DNA of 57,810 bases from Flammeovirgaceae bacterium BBD 1991-12 (GTDB lineage: Bacteria > Bacteroidota > Bacteroidia > Cytophagales > Cyclobacteriaceae). Below the pieces are notes generated by a model. It was not told where the DNA came from. It worked only from the letters and a program-made list of their open reading frames with translations, and did no database searches. Each line of letters starts with the position of its first letter. The stretch's first letter is position 1. Shown here piece after piece: positions 1 through 8,667 of this stretch. The position numbers and the translations under genes are program-made. The stretch is taken from contig LYSV01000037.1 in the NCBI GenBank assembly GCA_001657315.1, positions 1-57,810 on the forward strand. Reading direction: 5' to 3'.

Positions 1-247
1 CTTTCAGCAGGTTGATCTTGTGCGTTGTGACCAGCGCACCAAGTGACAAAGGGTCATCTTTAATAAAGGTGACAGCCTCAATATAATCCTGCGGATCGGC
101 GTCCAGTGGAAAATCCATCCCCTTGATCTCGCAGTCGCCCAGTTCAATGAACCGTGCCCACTCCGGGAACACCTGCATGATCGAAGAACGGCCGGTGGTG
201 ACACCGATAAAATAGAGAGTAGGTTTCCGGGCTGCCTGGTATTTCAT
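1..247 (-). CDS. Shikimate dehydrogenase-like protein (5' part only, runs off window)
   Basis: Only the N-terminal 82 residues lie in the window; the gene continues past the left edge. The protein starts MKYQAARKPTLYFIGVTTG and includes a GRSSIMQVFPEW segment and ALVTTHK, which resemble the substrate-binding half of the AroE/shikimate dehydrogenase superfamily (a GVTTG-S opening and a conserved TxxHK lysine that acts in catalysis). It starts 2 nt after the stop of the upstream sugar kinase, so it is the fifth gene of the minus-strand sugar operon. In that setting it is more likely a sugar-catabolic or divergent paralogue than the aromatic biosynthesis enzyme. The family assignment is fairly sure; the substrate is not known. 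Confidence 0.7.
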   Translation of the reverse strand, partial: MKYQAARKPTLYFIGVTTGRSSIMQVFPEWARFIELGDCEIKGMDFPLDADPQDYIEAVTFIKDDPLSLGALVTTHKINLLK

Positions 248-249
248 TT

Positions 250-1776
250 TCAATATTCGTTTTCTGTGATCCGGTTGATAGCGTCCATAAAATCGGAGTA
301 TTTGGGTATAAGCTTTCTGTAGAATTTCTGTTTTTCGGGATCAGGTGTTAAGGCCGGCTCCCGTCTGATCCACTGCTGTACGGTATCATGGATATCATTG
401 AACAAGCCAACTCCATAGCCGGCCAGAATAGCCGACCCCATAGGTGCCCCCTTTGAGCGCTGTAGTTTGGTCACGTTTATGCCCAGTACGTCTGCCTTGA
501 TCTGGTTCCATAACCCGCTGTTGGTTCCACCACCTACTACATTGAGTTCACTCATGGCAAGCTCGGGATGCATTTTTCCGGTGATGTCGAGGTAGATCCC
601 GTATTCGAGAGCGATCCCTTCCAGAAGAGACCGGTAAAGATGTCCTACACCATGTGACCAGTTCAGATTTAACCATGCCCCGCGCAGCCAGGGCTGGCTG
701 GGGCAGACACGTCCGCCCAGGTGAGGTATGAATACAGGGTTGTCTATGCTAAATCCGGCTTCCTCTGCCAGCCGGTTCAATGCTGGAAAATCAATGCTTT
801 CCCTACTGTCAGGCAGGATATTGCTGATCTGATCCTTGAACCACTCCAGGTTTTGCCCGCCTCCGTTGATATAGGCATAGTTGTACCACAGCTCAGGGAT
901 GACCGATCGGCCGCAGGCCAGTACGGCATTCTCAGTGTCCGCTTTGAACTGGTCCACCGTAGCACAGAACACGGAAGCTGTTCCCGCTACGTCCACACAA
1001 ACTCCACGGCTGGTGGCACCTGCTGAAATAAAGCTTGCCACTGTGTCCCCACAGCCTGCCACTACCGGAGTACCTTCCTGCAAACCGGTCAGCGCAGACA
1101 TCTCGCATGTTACGGGCCCGATCACTTTGTGAGGCTCTACAATCCTCGGGAGTTTGCTTGTATCAAACTGGAACTGCCGGCACAGGTCCTCATCCCATGT
1201 TGAGCGGGCGTTATCTGCAAACCCGCTGAAATGAAGATAGGTTTTGTCAATAAAGGCCTCATTTCCATCCTTTCCGGTAAGTCGCATTGCAGCGTAGGCC
1301 CCCGGCTGAACAAATGAAGTAATATTCCTGTATACCTCCGGATGATTATGTTTCCACCAAAGCTTTTTCGGGCCATGATTTATACTGGGTGCACATCCTG
1401 TTTTCTGCAGTACCTCCCCGCCAGCCTCTGTTTCCATCTCCTTAATAAAAGGAGCGCAGCGGGTGTCCAGCCAGCTGTCATAGGGTGTGATGTTTTTGCC
1501 ATTGCTTCCAACACCAATGATCCCTGCCATTTGGCTGTCAATGGCCACACCGGATACATCGGAGGGTTCGATCCCGCCTTTTTCCAAACCATTTTTAAGT
1601 GTGTTGATCACAGATCCCAACTGTTTTTCCGGATCCTCCGTGATCGATCCTTCCGTACCATGTGACGGTTGGGAGGCCTCGAAAGTCTCGGAAAGTACGG
1701 TACCATGTTCGTCAAAAAAAGCTGTTTTGGTACCCTGAGTGCCTATGTCGATGCCTGCTACCACATTTTTAGCCAT
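250..1776 (-). CDS. FGGY-family carbohydrate kinase (xylulokinase-like)
   Basis: This 508-residue protein phosphorylates a sugar or polyol in the cytoplasm; the best guess is D-xylulose to xylulose 5-phosphate. The N-terminal ATPase signature is GIDIGTQGTKTA (residues 8-19). A DVAGTASVFCAT segment lies mid-protein, and the C-terminal half has VVGGGTNSGLWNQIKADVLG followed by an APMGSAILAG segment typical of xylulokinases. The ATG at 1776 is preferred over an in-frame upstream ATG at 1830, because the latter would add 18 residues (MILPPKPLIFW...) with no FGGY homology and would overlap the preceding gene by 62 nt. With the chosen start it overlaps the HAD gene by 8 nt. Ketopentose specificity is inferred from the isomerase and dehydrogenase genes nearby; other FGGY substrates such as ribulose or erythritol remain possible. 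Confidence 0.88.
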   Translation of the reverse strand: MAKNVVAGIDIGTQGTKTAFFDEHGTVLSETFEASQPSHGTEGSITEDPEKQLGSVINTLKNGLEKGGIEPSDVSGVAIDSQMAGIIGVGSNGKNITPYDSWLDTRCAPFIKEMETEAGGEVLQKTGCAPSINHGPKKLWWKHNHPEVYRNITSFVQPGAYAAMRLTGKDGNEAFIDKTYLHFSGFADNARSTWDEDLCRQFQFDTSKLPRIVEPHKVIGPVTCEMSALTGLQEGTPVVAGCGDTVASFISAGATSRGVCVDVAGTASVFCATVDQFKADTENAVLACGRSVIPELWYNYAYINGGGQNLEWFKDQISNILPDSRESIDFPALNRLAEEAGFSIDNPVFIPHLGGRVCPSQPWLRGAWLNLNWSHGVGHLYRSLLEGIALEYGIYLDITGKMHPELAMSELNVVGGGTNSGLWNQIKADVLGINVTKLQRSKGAPMGSAILAGYGVGLFNDIHDTVQQWIRREPALTPDPEKQKFYRKLIPKYSDFMDAINRITENEY

Positions 1777-2452
1777 TGTATTCCAGTTTTTGTTCTGCCA
1801 GAAAATTAATGGCTTCGGCGGTAGTATCAAACACTACATCGGCCAGTGATAAGTGACTCGTATTCTGTTCGTTGCCATTGGCTACACCGATGGTAAACAT
1901 TCCTGCCGCACGGGCTGACAGGAGCCCTGACACTGAATCTTCGATAGCCGCACATTCATTGGATGCCACATTCAACCCTATGGCAGCTTTCAGGTACGGC
2001 TCGGGATCAGGCTTGAAGTTTTCTACATCATCTGCTGTGACTATAGTCTTGAAGAAGGGTTGAATACCGGTCTTTTTCAGAGACATAAGGGCGTCCTGAC
2101 CAGGACTGGAGGTAGCAACTCCCATTTTGGTGTCACGGATCTTTCGTAATCCTTCGGTTACACCGTCAAAGGCTTTTAACTTCTCATTGGCAAAGGCTCT
2201 GAAAAGTTCCCTTTTCTCATTCAGGAAAGTAGCAGAGCCTATATCCAGGCTGTTTTTCGTTACGATATGGCGACTCATATCCACATCTGAAATGCCGATC
2301 CACTGGTGATACCACTCATCATCATAGTACAACCGGTGCCGGGCCAGTGCCTGCTTCCATGCCTCAAGGTGCAGGGGTTCGGAATTGACCAGCGTACCGT
2401 CCATATCGAATACTATTCCTTTAAATGAGTTGTCTGCCTGTGATCCCATCAT
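1769..2452 (-). CDS. HAD-superfamily phosphatase / beta-phosphoglucomutase-like protein
   Basis: This 227-residue protein is a HAD subfamily IA enzyme with a helical cap. Motif I is FDMDGTLVNSEP (nucleophile Asp16, acid/base Asp18). Motif II is the Ser in GVATSSPG, motif III the Lys in NFKPDPEPYL, and motif IV is AAIEDSVSG. The family includes beta-phosphoglucomutase and 2-deoxyglucose-6-phosphatase-type sugar phosphatases. The start overlaps the stop of the dehydrogenase gene as ATGA (2449-2452), which indicates translational coupling. In this operon it probably dephosphorylates or isomerises a sugar phosphate made by the adjacent kinase. The sequence alone does not separate mutase from phosphatase activity. 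Confidence 0.88.
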   Translation of the reverse strand: MMGSQADNSFKGIVFDMDGTLVNSEPLHLEAWKQALARHRLYYDDEWYHQWIGISDVDMSRHIVTKNSLDIGSATFLNEKRELFRAFANEKLKAFDGVTEGLRKIRDTKMGVATSSPGQDALMSLKKTGIQPFFKTIVTADDVENFKPDPEPYLKAAIGLNVASNECAAIEDSVSGLLSARAAGMFTIGVANGNEQNTSHLSLADVVFDTTAEAINFLAEQKLEYNG

Positions 2453-3516
2453 TCAAAGAAAATTGTATGCTTCATACCTTCTCCCCGCAGTGCCATATCG
2501 AAGGCATCGTTGATCTGATCCAGCCTGTGACGATGCGTAATGAGTTTTCTCACATCGATCAACCCTTTTGAGATCATATTCAGTGTTTTTCGAAACTGGA
2601 TGATGCTTTGGCGTGTGGTGCCTGTCACCCATAGCTGGCGGTAATGGATAAGATTGGTATTGATCCCCGATAGATCTGCGTCTCCGGGTATCCCACCAAA
2701 ATAGATCACACTTCCATTAATTGCCGTTAGTTCCAGAGCGATGATCTGTGCCTGTGGGGATGCATTGGCCGTAATACAGACCTCTACACCTTTTCCGCGT
2801 GTAAGATCCATAACCTTCTCCTTCATCCCTGACGACTCCACTGTGGTCAGGCCACTGTTCAATTCCTTTGCTGCTTTCAGTCTTTTTTCATTCACATCAT
2901 TGACCAGCACCATACCAGCCCCTGCACTTTGCAACATCATAGCATGCATTAGCCCGATAGGTCCTGCTCCAAGAATAAGCACGGCATCCCCGGGCTGTAT
3001 GCGGGTCCTTTCAAACCCGTTCAATACACAGGAAAGCGGTTCGGCGAGGGAGGCTTCTTCATAGCTGAGGTCATCGGGGAGCACGCTGATGTTCCCCTGT
3101 CGAACAGCCTTGCCCGGTACCTTGAAGTACTGAGCAAATGCTCCGTTCATATTGATACCCAGCGCCATGTAGTCAGGACACAGGTGGGTATGTCCGCTGA
3201 CGCACTGGTCACAGATACCACACCCCATGTTAGGGGCTATTGCTACACGCATTCCTTCACTGTAATGCATGCCGTTAGCATCACTTATCTCAGCAACGTT
3301 CTTACCAATCGCTACGATCTCGCCGCTCATCTCATGTCCGGTGATTAATGGAGTGCTTTTTGTGATTCCTCGGTAACCGTTACGGTACATGCGCAGATCT
3401 GTCCCACAAATAGAGGCGTTGGCGGTTTTTACCAGTATTTCATTTGCGTTGATCGTTGGTGTTTCAATGTCCAACACCCTCAGGTCTTCTTTGTCATACA
3501 TAAGTGCGGCCTGCAT
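2449..3516 (-). CDS. Zinc-dependent medium-chain polyol/sugar alcohol dehydrogenase
   Basis: This 355-residue protein belongs to the MDR zinc alcohol dehydrogenase family, close to sorbitol, L-threonine and galactitol-phosphate dehydrogenases. Catalytic zinc ligands are visible as Cys37 (SICGTD), His61 and Glu62 (GHE). The structural zinc site is Cys99, Cys102, Cys105 and Cys113. The nucleotide-binding motif GAGPIG is at 183-188. The likely reaction is NAD(P)-dependent interconversion of a polyol and a ketose, which would supply the ketose for the adjacent kinase. It starts 3 nt after the oxidoreductase gene and overlaps the HAD gene by 4 nt, so all are cotranscribed. The exact substrate cannot be read from the sequence. 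Confidence 0.9.
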   Translation of the reverse strand: MQAALMYDKEDLRVLDIETPTINANEILVKTANASICGTDLRMYRNGYRGITKSTPLITGHEMSGEIVAIGKNVAEISDANGMHYSEGMRVAIAPNMGCGICDQCVSGHTHLCPDYMALGINMNGAFAQYFKVPGKAVRQGNISVLPDDLSYEEASLAEPLSCVLNGFERTRIQPGDAVLILGAGPIGLMHAMMLQSAGAGMVLVNDVNEKRLKAAKELNSGLTTVESSGMKEKVMDLTRGKGVEVCITANASPQAQIIALELTAINGSVIYFGGIPGDADLSGINTNLIHYRQLWVTGTTRQSIIQFRKTLNMISKGLIDVRKLITHRHRLDQINDAFDMALRGEGMKHTIFFE

Positions 3517-3519
3517 GGT

Positions 3520-4554
3520 CTATGGATTATGGGTTATTGAGATAGGTTTCCTCTCTGCAATGGACTGATTGCCTGCGTTTACTACCCGCACGGCCTCGAG
3601 ACCATCTCTGCCACTTACCTGTGGTGAGGTATCAAGCAAAATACAATCTATAAACGCCTGATCTTCTGCCTGGTAGGCTTCGGTGAAAAGCGTTCGCCAG
3701 CTTTTTTGGAAAGGTGTAACAACACCCTTTACCCCATTGACAACCACCATATCATATTCCTGAGTACGTCCGATGAAGATCACGCCTTCAGTTCCTACAA
3801 TCTCCACTCGGGCATCATATCCGTACTTCACGGAAACCGCCCCGTCGATATGTCCCTGACAGCCGTTATTGAAGCGGCAGGTCATGATCACATTGTCATA
3901 AAAATCAGGGAATTCCGTGGCAGCTTCAGGACACCTGAAGTTACCGGCTACAGCATACACCTCGCTGATCTCTGCACCTGCCATCCACCTTAATGTGTCA
4001 ATATCATGGCTATTTACCTCGGCCAGCGGACCGTTACTGGCCTGGATGTCGTACTGCCATGGCTGTGGAATACTCGGACCTCTGGTAAGTGACTTTACCA
4101 GCACTACATTTCCGATGTGTCCCTCGTCAACCGCCTGCCTGGCGGCCAGAAAGCTCTGGTCAAACCTACGCATAAAACCGATCTGCAGTTTAACGCCATG
4201 ATCTTCCACGGCTTGCAGCATATCCCGGCATTCAGTTTCAGTTATAGCCATTGGCTTTTCACATAGTATATGTACACCATTATGTGCGCAGTCCAGTACA
4301 ATATCCCGGTGGAACCAGGTGGGAGTCACCACCACTGCAGCATCCAGAGACTCATTTTCCAGCAGCTCCCGATGATTTTGATAGGTATTTACCTCAAATT
4401 GTTGGGCGGCTGCTGCGGCTTTCTCATCATCCGGCTCTACCATGGCCACCAGCTTTGCTTCCGGAATGGAGAAGGCCAGATTACCGGCATGTATGAGCCC
4501 GGCCCGGCCACCACCAATCACGGCTACCTTTATTTGGTTCTTTCCTTTTAACAT
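3520..4554 (-). CDS. Gfo/Idh/MocA-family oxidoreductase (inositol dehydrogenase-like)
   Basis: This 344-residue NAD(P)-dependent sugar or inositol dehydrogenase is the first gene of the minus-strand operon. The Rossmann motif VIGGGRAGLIHAG lies at residues 12-24, and the family hallmark CEKPMA, with the catalytic Lys100 of the EKP motif, at 98-103. A segment with HDIDTLRWMAGAE matches the conserved region of IolG-type proteins that contains the catalytic histidine. It probably oxidises a cyclitol or pyranose hydroxyl to a keto sugar, consistent with the dehydrogenase and kinase genes downstream. The 467-bp upstream intergenic region is shared with the divergent isomerase-SusC operon, so the two may respond to the same inducer. 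Confidence 0.9.
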   Translation of the reverse strand: MLKGKNQIKVAVIGGGRAGLIHAGNLAFSIPEAKLVAMVEPDDEKAAAAAQQFEVNTYQNHRELLENESLDAAVVVTPTWFHRDIVLDCAHNGVHILCEKPMAITETECRDMLQAVEDHGVKLQIGFMRRFDQSFLAARQAVDEGHIGNVVLVKSLTRGPSIPQPWQYDIQASNGPLAEVNSHDIDTLRWMAGAEISEVYAVAGNFRCPEAATEFPDFYDNVIMTCRFNNGCQGHIDGAVSVKYGYDARVEIVGTEGVIFIGRTQEYDMVVVNGVKGVVTPFQKSWRTLFTEAYQAEDQAFIDCILLDTSPQVSGRDGLEAVRVVNAGNQSIAERKPISITHNP

Positions 4555-5021
4555 CTGATAACAATAATAAATAAAAGAAAATTATAAATAAAAATAAACA
4601 AATGAAAATAAAAGAAAATTTGGTTAAATCAATAATCTGTGACGAGTGGTTTTAATATTTAACCAAACCATTTAGCTTATAATTATCTGATTTTCAGATA
4701 TTAATGTATTTATAATCTCCTGTGGGATTTGTATGTTTATAGGTATTCCATCTAGTTTCTATAAAGCTTTCTTATAGAAAGGAGGAAGGCGTGGAATAAA
4801 AATAGTGATCAAAAAATGCTGTTTATCTTTGTTAAAACATTGATGATTAGCGTAAAAAATGTAATAACTTATAAAAAGCGCTGCATCCCATTCAAAATGA
4901 TATTAAATGATATTAATCAATAATAAATACGTTTATTAAATATTATCAATTTTTATTGTGTGTTACCTGACTATGAACTAGTTTGGTGGTTGTATATGGA
5001 ATGTTGACCGATTGCTGTACT
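4555..5021. promoter_or_regulatory. Very AT-rich divergent control region of the glycan locus
   Basis: No gene is visible in this 467-bp stretch between divergent operons; it is far richer in A and T than its flanks. Features seen: CAATAATAAAT at 4562-4572 near the minus-strand gene and again at 4918-4928; two direct copies of ATAAAAGAAAATT around 4570 and 4606; an inverted repeat TTTCTATAA/TTATAGAAA (4757-4765 and 4772-4780); and a perfect-armed palindrome TAATAAA-TACG-TTTATTA at 4921-4938, about 85 bp before the isomerase start. These are candidate binding sites for a regulator of the utilisation locus; no regulator gene is present in this part of the window. No clear TAnnTTTG promoter was assigned. 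Confidence 0.55.
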
Positions 5022-5564
5022 ATGTTATCTGATAATTTAATCCAGGAGGCCCAGGAGCGAACAAGGAAAATGCTCAGGGCAGCCAATATCGAGCTTACGG
5101 AGGAGGAGGCTGCAGAGATCGAAGTATGTGACTACGAATTGGGGGATCACGCGCGCATTGGCACACAGATCGTTATTTATGAGAACAATGATCGCTATTG
5201 TGCCAAGGAACTTATCATGTTCCCTGGACAAATATGTCCTGAACACTATCATCCTCGTATCGGGGATTATCCGGGGAAACGGGAAACATTCAGATGCCGT
5301 TCCGGTGAGGTATACCTGTATGTACCCGGAGAGCCTACGAAAAATCCCCGGGCAGAAGTGCCTGCGGAACGAAGGGAACATTTCAAGGTATGGAGAGAGA
5401 TCATCCTGAAACCCGGTGACCAGTATACCATCATGGAAGGCACTCCTCACTGGTTCCAGGGTGGGCCGGAAGGTTGTATTGTTTCAGAATTCTCATCACC
5501 AAGCTTTGACGATAAGGATGTATTTACCGATCCGGATATTCAACGCACCTCCAATATTCAGTAA
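5022..5564 (+). CDS. D-lyxose isomerase family (cupin sugar isomerase)
   Basis: This 180-residue protein belongs to the D-lyxose isomerase family (cupin fold, Mn-dependent), which interconverts D-lyxose and D-xylulose and often D-mannose and D-fructose. The metal-binding set is visible: His75 and His77 in PEHYHPR, Glu88 in GKRETFRC, and His143 in EGTPHWFQ. The ATG at 5022 is chosen; the upstream in-frame TTG at 4983 adds 13 residues of no recognisable homology. It is the first gene of the plus-strand operon, 18 nt ahead of susC. D-xylulose would be the substrate expected for the FGGY kinase on the other strand. A mannose/fructose role is also possible given the GH38-like gene in the same operon. 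Confidence 0.85.
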   Translation: MLSDNLIQEAQERTRKMLRAANIELTEEEAAEIEVCDYELGDHARIGTQIVIYENNDRYCAKELIMFPGQICPEHYHPRIGDYPGKRETFRCRSGEVYLYVPGEPTKNPRAEVPAERREHFKVWREIILKPGDQYTIMEGTPHWFQGGPEGCIVSEFSSPSFDDKDVFTDPDIQRTSNIQ

Positions 5565-5582
5565 AGAACTAATCCAACAACT

Positions 5583-8500
5583 ATGAAGAAGCTTTTACTC
5601 ATTACTATTTTATTTAGTTGTATTCTCACACAGGCATGGACACAGCAGCGTGTTACAGGCACCGTTTCCGACGAGAACGGACAGCCTTTGCCAGGCGCCA
5701 ATGTTCTGATCAAGGGCAGCGCGGCCGGCACCGTCACAGACGTTGAGGGTAACTACAGTCTGGAGGTCACCGGTGGTGATGCTGAATTGATATTTTCCTT
5801 TGTGGGATATCTTGCCGAACAGGTAAGGGTAGGGGGGCAGTCAGTGATCAACATTACCATGTATCCGGATATTACCCAGTTGCAGGACGTTGTGGTTATT
5901 GGGTATGGTACACAGGAAAGAAAAGACCTGACCGGTTCGATCTCTTCGGTGCAGGAGCAACAGATCAAGGAGATTCCCACGACCAATTTTCAGCAGGCAT
6001 TACAAGGGCGTACACCCGGAGTGTTTGTTAATCAGAATGGTGGCGACCCCAGAGGTACCTATTCCATTCAGGTGAGAGGGGTTAACTCGCTGAACTTTGA
6101 CAGCAGCCCGTTGTTTGTGGTGGACGGTGTGCCGCTATTTGAAAGCTCTCTATACCATATTGATCCCGATAATATTGAGTCGATCGATGTATTAAAAGAT
6201 GCCTCAGCCTCTGCCATTTACGGAGCCCGGGCGGCCAATGGCGTGGTGATCATCACTACCAGGACAGGAAAACCAGGTCAGGCTACCATTAATTTTTCTG
6301 CAGACCTTGGGTGGCAGAGTATGGCCAATCCGCTGGAGTTGATGAACTCCGAAGAGTATGCCCAGGTATGGATCAATGCCCGTGAGATCAGAGGACAGGC
6401 GATACCTCCCGAATTTGATGATCCAGAGTTTTTCGAAGAAGACAATGACTATCAGGACCTGATCACACGCACGGCATTTTGGGAAAAATACACCCTCAGC
6501 GCCACGGTTGGCAGTGAAAATACTACTTATTCAATACTGGGTTCCTATACCAACAGGGAAGGAGTACTCATCAATACGGATTTTCAGCGGGCCAATCTGA
6601 ATGTAAAGGTGGAATCCGATATCAAGAACAAACTAAAAGTGGGGGCCAATATGGGACTCTCCGGCTATTGGGGAAACCTTAGCCAAAATAATCAGGTTGC
6701 ATTCAGCCGGGAAAATACATTTCTCGAGGCGCTTTTTGCCAAGCCATGGGTGCCGGTATTTGATGAAAACGGTAATCTGACCGGTCCGCCCAAAACTGCC
6801 GCCGGTAATGGTCCTTTCGGATTCTTTACACCAGCACCTATACATACCCAATTGCTGGTGGACCGTGAAGATTCTGAGTTCCGGTTTCTGGGGTCTGTTT
6901 TTGCCGAGTATGAAATTGTAGAGGGCCTGCGTTTCAAGTCCAGCCTTGGTGTGGATATCTTTAACCGGGAAGTCTACAGGTTTAATCCTTCCTATGATTT
7001 TGGCCGTGGGATCTTTACCAAAGTGCAGTCCAGCGTATCAAGAAGGTTTGCCAAAAACCACAACTGGGTAGCAGACCAGACACTCACCTATGACAGGCGA
7101 TTTGGAAAACACGGTTTGACAGCATTGGCAGGACTCTCCACCCAGGAATTTGAGAATGTGGGACTTAACGTGAGCCGGCGGGGAGCGACGGATAACATTT
7201 TCAATCAACCCAACAATAATCAACCGGATCTGAATGAGAATGCTGGTGGTGACGGTCCTATTACCACCCGTTTGTTTTCCTGGTTCGGTCGCTTGATCTA
7301 TGATTTCGACGATCGTTATCTCATCACTGCCACTGTAAGGAGAGACGGGTCTTCCCGTTTTGCCAGAAACAACCGTTTCGGTACTTTTCCTTCCGTTTCA
7401 GCTGGCTGGAAACTGAGCAATGAATCCTTTATGCCGGATCTGCCGGCGGTGGATGATATTAAACTGCGGGTCAGTTATGGCGAATCAGGGAATCAGAATT
7501 TTGCTTCCTTCTCTGATCTTGGAACTATCGGTGCGAATAATGTAGTGCTCAATAACCAGCTGATCACGGCATTTTCACTGCAATCGCTTAGCAATGCAGA
7601 CCTGCAATGGGAAACGAACAGGCAGTTTAACCTGGGGCTGGATCTTGGGCTGCTGAAGGGCAAGATCAACCTGACTGTTGATTATTTTCATAAAAGAAAT
7701 GATGATCTGCTGCTCGAGCAGCCTATTTCAGGTACCTCAGGGGTGAACGAGACCAACCTTCTGGTAAATTTCGGATCCATTGAAAACCGGGGGATCGAGC
7801 TGGGGATAGATTCCGAGGTACAGTTTGGCAAATTCACGTGGAATTCCGGCTTCACCATTTCCAGGTACAGAAATGAGGTCATCGATTTTGGCCGGAATGA
7901 GAATGGTGAACCCATTCCGTTTTTCGGTGCTACGCTTCCTGAGATCAATCTACCTACCAATATATCCGTGGAAGGTCATCCTATTGGTGCCTTTTACGGA
8001 GTGCTTTTTGACGGAGTCTACCAGACCGGAGAAACTATCAATGTGAATAATCCGGGAGTAAGCGCAGGTGATTTCCGGTTTGTTGACCTGAACGATGACG
8101 GCACCATCAACACGGAGGACCGCACCTTCATTGGCGACCCCAATCCTGATTTTTACGGTGGTTGGTCGAATTCCCTGTCATGGAAAGGGCTGACCCTGTC
8201 CATGTTCTGGACCTTCTCCTATGGCAACGATATTTATAATGTATATAAAAACTGGGCATTGAGCGGCTTTCCAGGCTTTAACAGTCTGCGTGAATACAAT
8301 GATCACTGGACCCCGGATAATCCGAGTCAGCGGTATCCGAAACCATGGTCGCCTATTCACTTTAGCTACAACACCACCCCTTCCGACCGTTTTGTGGAAG
8401 ATGGTTCGTATCTCAGGCTCAAAAACCTTTCACTGGCCTACAACATTCCCAAAAATCTGACAGACCGAATAGGAGTTACCGGCCTGCGTCTGACGCTGAC

Positions 8501-8654
8501 CGGCAGTAACCTGATCACGATCACCGATTACTCCGGTCTGGATCCTGAAAACAACAGTGGACTGGGTTTTGGTAACGCACGGTCGCTGGGTGTGGACTAC
8601 ATCCCATATCCTTTTACCAAGAACTACAACGTAAAACTTGATCTCACCTTTTAA
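5583..8654 (+). CDS. SusC/RagA-family TonB-linked outer membrane glycan transporter
   Basis: This 1023-residue outer membrane receptor imports oligosaccharides with energy from TonB. It has a signal peptide (MKKLLLITILFSCILTQAWT), a carboxypeptidase-regulatory-like domain from about 22 to 105 (VTGTVSDENGQPLPGANV), the SusC-specific QLQDVVVIGYG linker, a plug domain (DGVPLFESSLYHIDPDNIESIDVLKDASASAIYGARAANGV pattern, about 180-225), and a long beta-barrel ending in an aromatic residue (KLDLTF). It is followed 13 nt later by its SusD partner. The pair is the hallmark of a Bacteroidota polysaccharide utilisation locus. Substrate cannot be inferred from the barrel, but the neighbouring sulfatases point to a sulfated glycan. 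Confidence 0.97.
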   Translation: MKKLLLITILFSCILTQAWTQQRVTGTVSDENGQPLPGANVLIKGSAAGTVTDVEGNYSLEVTGGDAELIFSFVGYLAEQVRVGGQSVINITMYPDITQLQDVVVIGYGTQERKDLTGSISSVQEQQIKEIPTTNFQQALQGRTPGVFVNQNGGDPRGTYSIQVRGVNSLNFDSSPLFVVDGVPLFESSLYHIDPDNIESIDVLKDASASAIYGARAANGVVIITTRTGKPGQATINFSADLGWQSMANPLELMNSEEYAQVWINAREIRGQAIPPEFDDPEFFEEDNDYQDLITRTAFWEKYTLSATVGSENTTYSILGSYTNREGVLINTDFQRANLNVKVESDIKNKLKVGANMGLSGYWGNLSQNNQVAFSRENTFLEALFAKPWVPVFDENGNLTGPPKTAAGNGPFGFFTPAPIHTQLLVDREDSEFRFLGSVFAEYEIVEGLRFKSSLGVDIFNREVYRFNPSYDFGRGIFTKVQSSVSRRFAKNHNWVADQTLTYDRRFGKHGLTALAGLSTQEFENVGLNVSRRGATDNIFNQPNNNQPDLNENAGGDGPITTRLFSWFGRLIYDFDDRYLITATVRRDGSSRFARNNRFGTFPSVSAGWKLSNESFMPDLPAVDDIKLRVSYGESGNQNFASFSDLGTIGANNVVLNNQLITAFSLQSLSNADLQWETNRQFNLGLDLGLLKGKINLTVDYFHKRNDDLLLEQPISGTSGVNETNLLVNFGSIENRGIELGIDSEVQFGKFTWNSGFTISRYRNEVIDFGRNENGEPIPFFGATLPEINLPTNISVEGHPIGAFYGVLFDGVYQTGETINVNNPGVSAGDFRFVDLNDDGTINTEDRTFIGDPNPDFYGGWSNSLSWKGLTLSMFWTFSYGNDIYNVYKNWALSGFPGFNSLREYNDHWTPDNPSQRYPKPWSPIHFSYNTTPSDRFVEDGSYLRLKNLSLAYNIPKNLTDRIGVTGLRLTLTGSNLITITDYSGLDPENNSGLGFGNARSLGVDYIPYPFTKNYNVKLDLTF

Positions 8655-8667
8655 AGCAACAGACACG

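Noticed and set aside
5037-5450. 137-residue minus-strand frame opposite the isomerase gene
   Set aside because: Antisense shadow; the plus-strand isomerase has conserved metal ligands.
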